From positions 267,941 to 331,940 of the forward strand of contig NZ_OOHN01000008.1 of NCBI RefSeq assembly GCF_900323545.1: a DNA stretch of 64,000 nucleotides. The letters are read 5' to 3'. This DNA comes from Actinomyces sp. Marseille-P3109. GTDB lineage: Bacteria; Actinomycetota; Actinomycetes; Actinomycetales; Actinomycetaceae. The notes under the pieces are model-generated. The model saw only the letters and a list, made by a program, of their open reading frames with translations. It was not told where the DNA came from and ran no database searches. Below are positions 36,049-45,246 of the stretch, piece by piece. The position numbers and the translations under genes were made by a program. The number at the start of each line of letters is the position of its first letter. Within the stretch, counting starts at the first letter, position 1.

Positions 36049-36447
36049 AACGTTCCTTTCCGACAACACTGTCGGCTGCTGCGTGTATGGAGGTGCGCCT
36101 GGAAGGCCCGGGAAGCACCCGTCGTTAATGACGTCACCGGAAGATATCAGACCGCCTTTGTCCTGACAAGCTGAAATATAGATGTGAATCCCGTCAGTGT
36201 GACTCAGGGCCTTGTCGGGCCCTGCTCGAATGCCCTCCATCCGCATGTCGTTGCGGGTCGTGTGCCACTCGACCAGGTCCCGGATGTGGTCGACAGGCGA
36301 GATAGCGCGGACCTATGAGTGGTCATCTACCTGCTGAAACGGCGTTGTCGGCTACGATGGGGCGAACGGTGCCCGATGTCGGGCGCCGGGGCTCGCGCAA
36401 TGTGCGGGATCGGTAGACACAACGGTGTGGGAAGGGAGGTGTCTGCG
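36049..36447. other. Divergent promoter region between dehydrogenase and LacI genes
   Basis: 399 bases without a gene. It contains operator d (36158-36171) for the leftward unit and a TACGAT -10 candidate at 36353-36358 for the rightward LacI gene. No RNA element seen. Confidence 0.5.
36158..36171. promoter_or_regulatory. Inositol-regulon operator site d: TTTGTCCTGACAAG
   Basis: Identical to site c. It lies 110 bases upstream of the dehydrogenase start at 36048 and should control that gene together with iolT. Confidence 0.72.
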
Positions 36448-37503
36448 GTGAAAGGGCCTCGAGGACGCGACGGCCGAGTCACGATCAGGACTGTGGCCGA
36501 GCGCGCCGGACGCTCCATCTCCACCGTCTCGGCGGCTCTCAACGGTTCCGACGGCGTCGCCAGGAAGACCCGCCAGGAGATCCTGCGCATCGCCGCCGAG
36601 CTCGGCTACCAGGCGGACCCGCGCGCCCAGTTCCTGCGCCGCAGCCACACCGGGCTCATCGGTGCCAGCTTCGCCGTCGGGCAGGCCTACCAGGGACTCG
36701 TCGTGGACGGGCTCTATCAGGCGGCCTCCTCTCTGGGGCACGCACTGGTCCTGGCCACCTCCACCCCGCACCGCGACGTGGCCGATGGGCTGCGCTCCCT
36801 GCTGCTGGAGCGCTGCGAGGGCATCATCCTCATTGACCCCGACATCTCCGTGGACGCCCTGGCCCGCATCGTGAACCGCACCCCGGCGGTGCTCATCGGC
36901 AGCAGCACCGAGCTGAGCGACGTCGACGAGATCCACTCACGCGACGACGTCGGCATCCAGCTACTCGTCGATCATCTGGTCGACACCGGGCGCCGTCGCA
37001 TCAGCCATGTGGACGGCGGCCAGGAGACCGCTGCGAAACGACGGGTGAGGCGCTTCGGTGAGGCCATGGAGCAGCGCGGCCTGGGGGGCAGTGCACGGGT
37101 GGTGCCCGGGGGAGGCGACGAGGACAGCGGCGCGATGGCGGCCCGCCGCCTCATTGAGGCCGGTGAGCTGCCCGAGGCGCTGCTGTGCTTCAACGACCAC
37201 TGCGCCGTCGGGGCTCTCATGGAGCTGCGTCGCCAGGGCGTGCGAGTGCCGCAGGACGTGGCCGTGACCGGATACGACGGCATCCCGGTGACGGCGGCCT
37301 CGGCCTTCTCCCTGACCACGGTGCGCCAGGACGCCGGTCTCATCGCCGAGGTGGCGGTGCGGGCGCTGCTGGCCCGCATGCACCTCGACCAGGACGGCCA
37401 GATCCCGGCAGAGGTGGCCGGTGAGAACCGGCGCCTGGGAGGGCGCCTCTATCGGGTGGTACCCGACCTGGTCGTTCGGGACACGACGGCCCGCGCTGCG
37501 TGA
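36448..37503 (+). CDS. LacI-family transcriptional regulator
   Basis: 351 residues. The DNA-binding head TIRTVAERAGRSISTVSAALNGSDGVA is followed by a hinge and a binding-protein core (HTGLIGASFAVGQAYQGLVVDGLY). GTG 36448 is chosen because GAAGGGAGGT precedes it at good spacing and the family N-terminus begins ten residues later; an open frame extends 129 bases upstream. The next gene in the same direction is an aldose-epimerase-like protein, which it may co-regulate. The target operator is not evident. Confidence 0.87.
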   Translation: MKGPRGRDGRVTIRTVAERAGRSISTVSAALNGSDGVARKTRQEILRIAAELGYQADPRAQFLRRSHTGLIGASFAVGQAYQGLVVDGLYQAASSLGHALVLATSTPHRDVADGLRSLLLERCEGIILIDPDISVDALARIVNRTPAVLIGSSTELSDVDEIHSRDDVGIQLLVDHLVDTGRRRISHVDGGQETAAKRRVRRFGEAMEQRGLGGSARVVPGGGDEDSGAMAARRLIEAGELPEALLCFNDHCAVGALMELRRQGVRVPQDVAVTGYDGIPVTAASAFSLTTVRQDAGLIAEVAVRALLARMHLDQDGQIPAEVAGENRRLGGRLYRVVPDLVVRDTTARAA

Positions 37504-37653
37504 GTCGTGGGAGTCGACGTGTGGGTGTCGGGGCCAGGCCCGTGCTGCAGTCCGTATCTGACACCGTACGACTAAGCGCCTGTGGCGTACCGTAAGGCCA
37601 ACCATCATGCCAATACTGTGGGGTCAAGGCCCCCGCACACTGGGACAGGAACC

Positions 37654-38616
37654 ATGATCAACGGAGAACTCATCGACCTGGTTGCCGGCGACTACGAGGC
37701 GCGCATCGCCTCGTCGGGTGCCATGCTCGTCCACCTGCGCCGTCAGGGACGCGACCTCATCATGCCCTTCGACGCCGAGGCCACGCTGCCCGCCGGCTGG
37801 CAGGGCAAGACTCTCCTGCCATGGGCCAACCGCATCGCCGGGGCCCGCTACAGCTACGGAGGAGCCGAGTTCCTCGTGGCCTGCAACGAGCCAGCCAGCG
37901 GCTCGGCCTTGCACGGTCTGGCCGGATGGATGGACTGGCAGGTCACCGATGACGACCCCTCCGGCCCCGATGACGGCGCGCCCCGCAGCCAGGTCGTCCT
38001 CGAGCTGAGCCTGCTCGCCTCCTACGGCTACCCGTGGAGCCTGGAGGCCAGCGCCCGCTTCCAGCTCGATGCCGAACAGGGCCTGAGCGTCACGGTGACC
38101 GCCACCAACGTCGGCGCGGCCCACCCCGCCCCACCGGTTCCCGGAGCCCCTGAGGTCGACGGCGAGCCCGCCCCCGCCCCCTACGGCGTCTCCTGCCACC
38201 CCTACCTGACCCGCTCGGTGCCCTTGGACGACTGTGTCCTGACCATCCCGGCGGCCGAGGTCCTCGACGTCGACGAGCACATGGCGCCCACGCACCGGCG
38301 CGGCGTGGAGGGCACCGACTGGGACTGGCGCCAGGGCCGGCTCGTCGGTGCCACCCGGACGGACAACGCCTATACCTCCCTGCCCGAGGGGACCTGGGAG
38401 GTGAGTCTGCGCGGCGGGCAGGGAAACCGCGCCGTCGTCATGAGCTCGGACACCCCTTGGGTGCAGGCCTACACCGCTGACGAGCTCTCCCGCCCAGGGG
38501 TGGCCATCGAGCCCATGACCTGCCCGCCCAACGCCTTCAACAGCGGTGAGGACCTCATCACCCTGGCGGTGGGGCAGTCCCACTCCTTCACCTACTGCCT
38601 GCGCGAGGAGGACTGA
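37654..38616 (+). CDS. Aldose 1-epimerase family protein (GalM-like)
   Basis: 320 residues. A beta-sandwich mutarotase-like fold: TLLPWANRIAGARYSYGG near residue 55 (the W-x-N-R-I motif), SALHGLAGWMDW near 85 with the first catalytic-type His, and GVSCHPYLT near 180 with the second. AIEPMTCPPNAFNSGEDLITL is the C-terminal signature, where the catalytic Glu is E in IEPM. Probably interconverts sugar anomers or binds hexose in the cyclitol/sugar pathway. ATG 37654, with ACAGGAACC upstream. Converges on iolG. Confidence 0.87.
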   Translation: MINGELIDLVAGDYEARIASSGAMLVHLRRQGRDLIMPFDAEATLPAGWQGKTLLPWANRIAGARYSYGGAEFLVACNEPASGSALHGLAGWMDWQVTDDDPSGPDDGAPRSQVVLELSLLASYGYPWSLEASARFQLDAEQGLSVTVTATNVGAAHPAPPVPGAPEVDGEPAPAPYGVSCHPYLTRSVPLDDCVLTIPAAEVLDVDEHMAPTHRRGVEGTDWDWRQGRLVGATRTDNAYTSLPEGTWEVSLRGGQGNRAVVMSSDTPWVQAYTADELSRPGVAIEPMTCPPNAFNSGEDLITLAVGQSHSFTYCLREED

Positions 38617-38657
38617 GCCGCAAGCAGCCTGCTGATCCCGCAAACACCGAGAATGCG

Positions 38658-38699
38658 CGGTGGGCGCCGTCGAGACGGATCGCTCGACGACGCCCACCG
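38658..38699. terminator. Bidirectional terminator between the epimerase gene and iolG
   Basis: CGGTGGGCGCCGTCGAG (38658-38674) pairs with CTCGACGACGCCCACCG (38683-38699) with one mismatch and an 8-base loop, between converging genes. Confidence 0.72.
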
Positions 38700-38729
38700 G
38701 CGACTACAGGCGCGCGCTTCGCCCGAGTG

Positions 38730-39719
38730 TCAGCTCAGGCGCACCGGCTGACCGGAGTGGGCCGACTCCGTGGCGGCCTCGGCCAGGCGCAGGGCGGCGA
38801 CGGCGTCCCCGATACCGGTGGGAGGCGTGGTGCCGGCCTCGACGGCCTCGATGAAGGCGCTCAGCTCGATGCGGTAGGCGTCGGCGTAGCGCTCCAGGAA
38901 GAAGTCGAGGTAGGGCTCCTGGGCGTCGGTGACCTCGCCGTTGGACAGCCGCACCGTGGTGGCCCGGATGTTCTCGGCGAACAGGGCGCCCTCGCGCCCG
39001 GATGCCTCCAGGCGCTGGTCGTAGCCGGAGGAGCAGTGGCGGTTGTTGATGATGGTGGCCACGGCGCCCGAGGCGGCCTTGAGGGTGACGACGGCGGCGT
39101 CGAAGTCGCCGGTGTCCTTCAGGGCGGGGTCGAGGTTCTGCCCGGCGGCATAGACCTCCTCGATCTCGCCCAGGAAGAAGCGGGCGGTGTCGAAGTCGTG
39201 GATGGTCATGTCGCGGAAGATGCCGCCGGAGACCTTGATGTACTCCGCCGGCGGGGCGGCCGGGTCGCGGCTGATGATGGTCAGCTGCTCGATGTCACCG
39301 ATCCTGCCGGCCTCGACCGCGGCGCGGGCAGCGGCGAAGCTGGGGTCGAAACGGCGGTTGAAGCCGAACATGACGGGCACCGTGACAGCGTCGAGCTCGG
39401 CCTGAGCCGCCTCGACGTCCTTCATGTCCAGGGCGATCGGCTTCTCGCACAGGACCGCCTTGCCGTTCTTGGCGGCGGCCAGCAGGTGGGGGATGTGCAG
39501 CGGCGTGGGCGAGCCGACGATGACGGCGTCGATCTCGGGGTCGGCGAAGACCTCCTCGGCGTCCTTGCAGGACCGGGCCCCGTAGGAGGCGGCGAGCTTC
39601 TCGGCGGCGTCCTCGAAGGGGTCGCAGACCAGCGCGAGCTCGGCCTGGGGGTGGGCGGCGATGGTCTTGGCGTGGACGTGGCCGATGCGGCCGGCGCCGA
39701 TGACGGCGATGGAGAGCAT
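38730..39719 (-). CDS. iolG: Inositol 2-dehydrogenase-like Gfo/Idh/MocA protein
   Basis: 329 residues. IAVIGAGRIGHVHAKTI opens the NAD fold; AVIVGSPTPLHIPHLLAAAKNGKAVLCEKP carries the EKP Lys at about 95; MFGFNRRFDPSF and GGIFRDMTIHDFDTARFFLG (Asp and His of the Lys-Asp-His site) match bacterial inositol 2-dehydrogenases closely. It would oxidise myo-inositol to scyllo-inosose. Start ATG 39719 behind GAAGGAGC. Downstream of the transaldolase gene in the same unit, under operator e. Another IolG-like protein (50427-51437) may share or replace this role. Confidence 0.84.
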   Translation of the reverse strand: MLSIAVIGAGRIGHVHAKTIAAHPQAELALVCDPFEDAAEKLAASYGARSCKDAEEVFADPEIDAVIVGSPTPLHIPHLLAAAKNGKAVLCEKPIALDMKDVEAAQAELDAVTVPVMFGFNRRFDPSFAAARAAVEAGRIGDIEQLTIISRDPAAPPAEYIKVSGGIFRDMTIHDFDTARFFLGEIEEVYAAGQNLDPALKDTGDFDAAVVTLKAASGAVATIINNRHCSSGYDQRLEASGREGALFAENIRATTVRLSNGEVTDAQEPYLDFFLERYADAYRIELSAFIEAVEAGTTPPTGIGDAVAALRLAEAATESAHSGQPVRLS

Positions 39720-39898
39720 CCTTGCTCCTTCTGCGTGTGAGGGTGTGTCTGAGCTGGTGAGTTGATGGTGAACGTGGTGGGGGAGGGGCGACGACGCGGA
39801 ACGTGTCTGGGCGTGTCGTCGACCCGCCTGGTGCGGCGGGCGCCGCCGGTGGCCGACCGGGCTCCCACCGGGGCCCGGCCGAGCCGGATCGGGGCCGC

Positions 39899-40975
39899 TC
39901 AGGGCTGGGGCATGATGACGTCGCGCACCAGGGCGTCCAGGTCGGCGTCTGCCTGGAGGAACCCGCGCAGGGTGCGGCGGGTGGCACCGAAGGAGTCGAA
40001 CTCCTCGGGCGTCATGCCGTCGGGCTCGTAGGCGCGCACGAACTCGGGGATGGACAGGAGCGTCTCCATGATCTCGGGGGCGACGGGCTCGTCGATGCGC
40101 TCGACGACCTTGTAGCCGGAGTCGTTGATGAGCTTCTGCCAGGCGAAGGGCGGGGAGACGACCAGGTCGCCGCCGACCAGCTCGGACCACTGCAGCACGT
40201 TGCGGAAGGCGGCCGACAGAACGCGGGCGCGCAGGCCACGGGCCTGGAACTCCTGGTAGGCGCGCTTGAGGGCGGCCACGCCGCCCCACTCCAAGTGGCC
40301 GGGGTCGAGGAAGAGCTTGTCCCGCTTGGCCACGATCTTGAGCCAGTCGTCCAGGCGGCCACCCATGAGAGTGACGACCGGCCCCATGGTGGAGACGTCC
40401 TTGCCCTCGGCCTCGCGGCGCTTGAGACCGCGCTCGATGGCCTCACCGGTGGCCACGGCCTGGGGCACCGAGAAGGAGACCGTCACGTTGACCGACACGC
40501 CCCGGTAGGTGGCGTCCTCGATGGCCTTGACGCCCACGGAGGTGGCGGGGATCTTGACGATGATGTTCTTGGCCAGGTTCGAGAACTCCTCGGCCTGGTC
40601 GGCCAGGGCCTTGGCGCTGCGGGCCAGCCGCGGGTCGGTCTGCATGGACAGACGGCCGTTGCGCCCCTTGTGCTCCTCGAAGATGGGCTCGAGCAGCTTG
40701 GCGGCCTCGATGCTCATCTCACGCACGACCTGCCAGCCGATCTCGGACTCGGTGGCCTCGGGCATCTCCTCGGCGAGCTCGGTGATGCGGGGGAGCCACA
40801 CCTCCTTGCGCTGGTTGATGCAGGTGTAGGCGATGGTGGGGTTGCAGGTGGCGCCCACGCCACCGAAGGAGATCGACTGGCGCAGCTCGTCGGGGTCGGC
40901 CGAGTCGTTCCACAGCGCGGTGGGCGTGTTGCGAGCAGCGTCGAGAAGGGGGCCGGCAGTGTATTCGATACTCAT
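39899..40975 (-). CDS. Transaldolase-family protein in the inositol cluster
   Basis: 358 residues. The barrel with the Schiff-base Lys is seen in NIIVKIPATSVGVKAIE (residue about 140); GGVGATCNPTIAYT near 40 and GVSVNVTVSFSVPQAVATGEAIERGL are transaldolase motifs. The N-terminal LWNDSADPDEL segment differs from housekeeping transaldolases (usually LD..R..L), so this belongs to a side branch. It may transfer or cleave a dihydroxyacetone unit from a pathway intermediate, or act on another ketose phosphate. It leads the tal-iolG unit with operator e 99 bases upstream. Confidence 0.8.
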   Translation of the reverse strand: MSIEYTAGPLLDAARNTPTALWNDSADPDELRQSISFGGVGATCNPTIAYTCINQRKEVWLPRITELAEEMPEATESEIGWQVVREMSIEAAKLLEPIFEEHKGRNGRLSMQTDPRLARSAKALADQAEEFSNLAKNIIVKIPATSVGVKAIEDATYRGVSVNVTVSFSVPQAVATGEAIERGLKRREAEGKDVSTMGPVVTLMGGRLDDWLKIVAKRDKLFLDPGHLEWGGVAALKRAYQEFQARGLRARVLSAAFRNVLQWSELVGGDLVVSPPFAWQKLINDSGYKVVERIDEPVAPEIMETLLSIPEFVRAYEPDGMTPEEFDSFGATRRTLRGFLQADADLDALVRDVIMPQP

Positions 40976-41073
40976 CTGTTCTGTGCTCTCTTTCGGGTTC
41001 GTCCGCGCAGGCGTCCTTGCAGCCGCGGTCCGGTAGCCCCTATTGAAGTGTGTCCGACGTCGTCTGTCAACAA

Positions 41074-41087
41074 ATTGTCAGGACAAA
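41074..41087. promoter_or_regulatory. Inositol-regulon operator site e: ATTGTCAGGACAAA
   Basis: Eleven of 12 defined positions. It lies 99 bases upstream of the transaldolase gene and just beyond the stop of the GntR regulator. Confidence 0.72.
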
Positions 41088-41129
41088 GATTTCTGGGAGG
41101 GGTGCACGGTGCCGCCACCGGCGGGAGAG

Positions 41130-41882
41130 CTAGCTCGAGAACAGGGAGGTTTCGAAGGTGTAGCGCGAGGCGCGGTAGATGTGCTGGCCGTACTCAATGA
41201 CGCGACCCGACTGGTCGTAAGTGGTGCGGGTGGCGGTCAGCAGGGCGGCGCGACGACGCTCGTTGAGCAGGTCTGCCTCGCGGGTGGTGGCGTTGCGGGC
41301 GCCGATGACCTGCTTGGCGGTGGTGGGAATGATGTCCTGGGCGCGCAGGAGGTCGTAGAGCCCTCCGGCCTCCAGCTCCTCGAGGGTGGGGGCGATGGAG
41401 GCCGGTATGAGGTTGGACAGGACCGCGATCGGCTCGCCGTCGGCGCAGCGGATACGGGTGCAGGAGATGACGGCGGTGCCCTCCTCCACCTCGAGGTGCT
41501 CGGCGTCCTCGGCGTCGGCCTCGTGCTCGGTGTAGTCCAGGACGGTGGTGGAGGTCGTGTGGCCGGCCGCGGACAGGTCCGACAGGAGGCTGGTCAGCTG
41601 CATCGGCCGGTGTACGTGCATGGGGGAGACGATCGTGCCCACGCCCCGACGGCGCTTGACCAGGCCGCGGTCCACCAGGTGCTGGAGGGCCTGACGTGCC
41701 GTGGGGCGGGAGACCTCCAGGCGCTTGGCCATGGAGAGCTCATCCTCAAGCCGGGTGCCGGCAGGCAGTGTGCCATCGAGGATGAGTGAGGCCAAAGGCT
41801 CGGAAATTTGCGTGTGCAGCGGCGTCTTGGAGCCGCGGTCGATCGTGATGTCAAGGGCAAAAGGGGGTGCTGAATCGGACAT
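41130..41882 (-). CDS. iolR: GntR/HutC-family regulator, probable IolR
   Basis: About 250 residues. Winged-helix head: TPLHTQISEPLASLILDGTLPAG, then LSMAKRLEVSRPTARQALQHLVDRGLVKRRRGVGT. The C-terminal UTRA ligand domain includes VEEGTAVISCTRIRCADGEPIAVLSN and RVIEYGQHIYRASRYTFE. ATG 41882 gives normal family length; an ATG at 41960 is open but lacks support. It diverges from iolC, the same neighbourhood as C. glutamicum iolR-iolC (from memory). Likely binds the TTTGTC-NN-GACAAA sites and releases them when an inositol-derived ligand is present; site f may control its own gene. Confidence 0.85.
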   Translation of the reverse strand: MSDSAPPFALDITIDRGSKTPLHTQISEPLASLILDGTLPAGTRLEDELSMAKRLEVSRPTARQALQHLVDRGLVKRRRGVGTIVSPMHVHRPMQLTSLLSDLSAAGHTTSTTVLDYTEHEADAEDAEHLEVEEGTAVISCTRIRCADGEPIAVLSNLIPASIAPTLEELEAGGLYDLLRAQDIIPTTAKQVIGARNATTREADLLNERRRAALLTATRTTYDQSGRVIEYGQHIYRASRYTFETSLFSS

Positions 41883-42065
41883 GAGATAAGCCTGTGCGTC
41901 AGACGTGATAATGCCTTGAGCATACGGATGGCGCGCGCCGATGTCACGCACCGTCGTCATGATGGCTGTGGTGGGGGCGGCTGTCGCCGTCGTCGTCGTC
42001 GGGTCTGCCGGGGGAGTGTCGTGCGGCAGGTGAGGTCCGGCTGATCTCAGGATTATCTGACGTCA

Positions 42066-42079
42066 AATGTTCTGACAAA
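42066..42079. promoter_or_regulatory. Inositol-regulon operator site f: AATGTTCTGACAAA
   Basis: Nine of 12 defined positions with a perfect right half. It lies between the divergent iolR and iolC genes, 105 bases before iolC, so it could control both. Confidence 0.6.
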
Positions 42080-42184
42080 TGCTTGACCTGGAGTCTCTCT
42101 GTGAGGCAGGCTTCGCAGTGACGCCTGGCGCAGGCCCCACTCCTGGAGTCCTGCGGGCCCCAAGGATGTGGAGACGCGATCACC

Positions 42185-43228
42185 GTGACGACAGCAACGA
42201 CTGCAACCAGCGAGACGACCCGAGCGGCTGTGCCCGAGATGCGGTCCGGGAATCAGGAACCGCTTGACGTCCTGACCATCGGACGTTGCGGTATTGACAT
42301 CTACCCGCTCCAGGTCGGTGTGGGCCTGGAGGACGTGGAGAGTTTCGGTAAGTTCCTCGGAGGCAGTCCCACCAACGTGGCCGTGGCCGTCGCCCGCTAC
42401 GGGCACAGCTCCGCTGTCGTCACCGGCGTGGGCAACGACCCCTTCGGGCGCTTCGTGCACACCGAGATGCGCCGTCTGGGAGTTGACGATCGCCATGTCG
42501 TCACCAAGGCCGCCTACAACACCCCGGTCACCTTCTGCGAGATCTTCCCGCCGGACAACTTTCCCCTCTACTTCTACCGCGAGCCCTCGGCCCCCGACCT
42601 GGAGCTGAGCTGGGAGGACCTGCCGCTCGACGCCATTCGCGACGCCTCCATCTTCTGGATCTCGGTGACCGGACTGAGCAAGGAGCCCTCGCGCTCGGCC
42701 CATCACGCGGCCCTGGGGGCCCGCGACCGGCGGCGCTTCACCATCGCCGACCTCGACTACCGCCCCATGTTCTGGAAGGACGAGGAGACCGCTCACCGCG
42801 AGGTCTCCAAGATCCTGCCCAAGGTCACCGTCGCCATCGGTAACCGTGAGGAGTGCGAGGTCGCTGTCGGCGAGCGCGACCCCGAGCGCGCCGCCGACGC
42901 CCTCCTGGAGGCCGGTGTCGAGCTGGCCATCGTCAAGCAGGGGCGGGAGGGGACACTGGCCAAGACCCGCGACGAGCGGGTGGAGATGCCCGTGACCTCG
43001 GTGACCACGAAGAACGGCCTGGGCGCCGGGGACGCCTTCGGCGGGGCCATCTGCCACGGACTGCTGTCGGGCTGGTCGCTGGAGAAGACCATCTTCGCCG
43101 CCTCCACCGCCGGAGCCATCGTCTCCTCGCGCCTGGAGTGCTCCACTGCCATGCCCACCGAGCCTGAGCTGCTCGAGCTCATGCGCGCCCGCCGCGACGA
43201 GGTCGCCCCGGGGCTGACGGACCTGTGA
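42185..43228 (+). CDS. iolC: 5-dehydro-2-deoxygluconokinase
   Basis: 347 residues, PfkB/ribokinase fold. Phosphorylates 5-dehydro-2-deoxygluconate to DKGP. Seen: LTIGRCGIDIYPLQVGVGLEDVESFGKFLGGSPTNVAVAVAR (the IolC-type N-terminus with GGSPTNVA), the lid region, and the catalytic GLGAGDAFGGAICHG near residue 280 (the Asp base of the PfkB family). GTG 42185 is the annotated start; an ATG 19 codons later would also leave the domain whole. First gene of the iolC-aldolase-iolB-iolD unit. Confidence 0.93.
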   Translation: MTTATTATSETTRAAVPEMRSGNQEPLDVLTIGRCGIDIYPLQVGVGLEDVESFGKFLGGSPTNVAVAVARYGHSSAVVTGVGNDPFGRFVHTEMRRLGVDDRHVVTKAAYNTPVTFCEIFPPDNFPLYFYREPSAPDLELSWEDLPLDAIRDASIFWISVTGLSKEPSRSAHHAALGARDRRRFTIADLDYRPMFWKDEETAHREVSKILPKVTVAIGNREECEVAVGERDPERAADALLEAGVELAIVKQGREGTLAKTRDERVEMPVTSVTTKNGLGAGDAFGGAICHGLLSGWSLEKTIFAASTAGAIVSSRLECSTAMPTEPELLELMRARRDEVAPGLTDL

Positions 43229-43238
43229 GGAGACCCCG

Positions 43239-44153
43239 ATGAGCACGACCCCCACTCCCTCCGCCTCCGGCGGCGGTCCCAGGCCACTGACGGACGCTGT
43301 CACCGAGATCCGAGCCACCGACCCCGGCCGTATCGGGCGGGTACTTGCCCAGCGCCCCCGCGCCGACCTGGCCGGGGCCGGACGCCTCATGGTCATCGCC
43401 TGCGACCACCCCGCCCGCGGGGCCCTGGGAGCTGGCGAGCGGCCTCTGGCGATGGCCGACCGCGAGGACCTCCTCCAGCGCTGCGTGGCGGCGCTGTCTC
43501 GCCCCGGTGTCAACGGCTTCCTCGGAACCGCTGAGATCATCGAGGACCTGGCGCTCCTGGGCGCTCTGGACGGCAAGCTCGTGTGGGGCTCGATGAACCG
43601 GATCGGCCTCCAGGGCTCCTCCTTCGAGATGGACGATCGCTTCGGCGCCTATGACGCCGAGGGCATCGAGGCCTCACACCTCGATGGCGGCAAGATGCTC
43701 ACCCGCATCAACTACGCCGACCCGGCCAGCGCCGCGACCTTGAAGGCCAGCGCCAAGGCCATCGACTCTCTGTCCGCACGGGGGCTGAACGCCATGATCG
43801 AGCCCTTCATCTCCCGGTGGGAGGACGGACGCATCGTCAACGACCTCAGCGAGCAGGCGGTCATCCGCTCCATCTGCATCGCCCAGGCGCTGGGACGCAG
43901 CTCGGCCCGCACCTGGCTCAAGCTGCCCTGCGTGAGCGAGCCCGCCTCAATGCGGCGGGTCATGGCCTCCACCTCCCTGCCCAGCCTCATTCTGGGCGGC
44001 GAGGTCTCAGCCGACCCCGAGGCCATTCGGGCATCCTGGGCCGCGGCCCTCGAGCTGCCCAACGTCAGGGGGCTGGTCGTGGGCCGCTCCCTGCTGTACC
44101 CCCGCAACGACGACGTCGAGGCCGCCGTCGACGCCGCCGTCGCCCTGCTGTGA
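43239..44153 (+). CDS. Class I aldolase-like protein (Cgl0158 family), probable DKGP aldolase
   Basis: 304 residues, a (beta/alpha)8 barrel of the DeoC/FbaB/LacD kind. LMVIACDHPARGALG opens the barrel (the CDHP motif), GVNGFLGTAEIIEDL follows, and TWLKLPCV has a Lys well placed for a Schiff base. It begins ten bases after iolC, so coupled translation is likely. No IolJ-type class II aldolase is present anywhere in the cluster, so this protein is the prime candidate for splitting DKGP into dihydroxyacetone phosphate and malonic semialdehyde. That role is inferred from position, not shown by sequence alone. Confidence 0.8.
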   Translation: MSTTPTPSASGGGPRPLTDAVTEIRATDPGRIGRVLAQRPRADLAGAGRLMVIACDHPARGALGAGERPLAMADREDLLQRCVAALSRPGVNGFLGTAEIIEDLALLGALDGKLVWGSMNRIGLQGSSFEMDDRFGAYDAEGIEASHLDGGKMLTRINYADPASAATLKASAKAIDSLSARGLNAMIEPFISRWEDGRIVNDLSEQAVIRSICIAQALGRSSARTWLKLPCVSEPASMRRVMASTSLPSLILGGEVSADPEAIRASWAAALELPNVRGLVVGRSLLYPRNDDVEAAVDAAVALL

Positions 44154-44277
44154 GCGCCTGACGCACCCGCACGCGGACCGCCGCCCCGGCCCGCAGCCAC
44201 CGTCAATCGGCCCCGGCCGGGCCGCACATACGAGACAATCCGCACGAGTACCACCCAGGAGCCAAAGGAGCACCGCC

Positions 44278-45192
44278 ATGGGTCACACCCACCGCCCCGA
44301 CCAGCCCGAGACGTCGGGCAACTCCCGCTACGTCATCCGCGCCGGCGATCTCGCCCACGACAGCTACGAGCTCGACCTCACCCCCGAACGGGCCGGCTGG
44401 GAGTGGTCCTCCCTGCGAGTGGTGGCACTCGCCCCCGGAGGCAGCCTGACCGTGCCCGCTGGCGAGCACGAGTACCTCGTCCTGCCCCTGTCGGGAGGCT
44501 GCAGCGTCCAGGCCGGCGGCGAGCGCTTCGAGGTCGCTGGACGTGACTCGGTCTTCACCGACATCACCGACTACGTCTACGTACCCCGCCGCACCGAGGT
44601 GACCCTCACCAGTGCCGGTGGCGCCCGCATCGCCCTGCCCGGCTCCAAGGCGACCACCGACAAGCCGCTGCGCTACTGCCCGCGCTCCGAGGTCGGCACC
44701 GGCCTGCGCGGCGCCGGCCCCTCCTCGCGTCAGGTCAACAACTACGCCCTGGGCAACGACGTCGAGACCTCGCACCTGCTGGCCTGCGAGGTCCTCACCC
44801 CCGGGGGCAACTGGTCCTCCTACCCGCCCCACAAGCACGACGAGCACTCCGAGGTCGAGCGGGTTCTTGAGGAGATCTACTACTACGAGGTCCGCTCCGG
44901 CGAGGGCGATGCCGAGGGCTTCGCGCTCCAGCGCATCTACCCCTCACCCGGCCACGACATCGACGTGTGCACCGAGGTTCGCGGCGGCGACGTCGTCGTC
45001 ATGCCCTACGGGTACCACGGGCCCTCCGTGGCCGCCCCCGGCTACGACCTCTACTACCTCAACGTCATGGCCGGCCCCGCCGAGGACTCCGTGTGGCTCA
45101 TGACCGACGACCCCCACCACACCTGGGTGCGCCAGACCTGGGAGGGGCAGGAGGTCGACCCGCGCCTGCCCATGACCCCCATGAACGACTAG
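44278..45192 (+). CDS. iolB: 5-deoxy-glucuronate isomerase
   Basis: 304 residues, bicupin. Converts 5-deoxyglucuronate to 5-dehydro-2-deoxygluconate. The metal-site motif PPHKHDEHSEVERVLEEIYYYEV is unmistakable (residues about 182-204), and GDVVVMPYGYHGPSVAAPGYDLYYLNVMAGP carries the remaining ligands. ATG 44278 follows CAAAGGAGCACC. Third gene of the iolC unit; 124 bases separate it from the aldolase gene, without a regulon site there. Confidence 0.95.
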   Translation: MGHTHRPDQPETSGNSRYVIRAGDLAHDSYELDLTPERAGWEWSSLRVVALAPGGSLTVPAGEHEYLVLPLSGGCSVQAGGERFEVAGRDSVFTDITDYVYVPRRTEVTLTSAGGARIALPGSKATTDKPLRYCPRSEVGTGLRGAGPSSRQVNNYALGNDVETSHLLACEVLTPGGNWSSYPPHKHDEHSEVERVLEEIYYYEVRSGEGDAEGFALQRIYPSPGHDIDVCTEVRGGDVVVMPYGYHGPSVAAPGYDLYYLNVMAGPAEDSVWLMTDDPHHTWVRQTWEGQEVDPRLPMTPMND

Positions 45193-45246
45193 CCGCTCCG
45201 CCGTATCGCCCCCATCACAACCCGAGAAGAGCAGAGAAGAAAAACG

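Noticed and set aside
39899..40975. A sulfoquinovose sulfo-transaldolase pathway
   Set aside because: A transaldolase, isomerases and a TSUP exporter recall such clusters, but there is no sulfoquinovosidase or sulfolactaldehyde enzyme and the surrounding genes are plainly iol.
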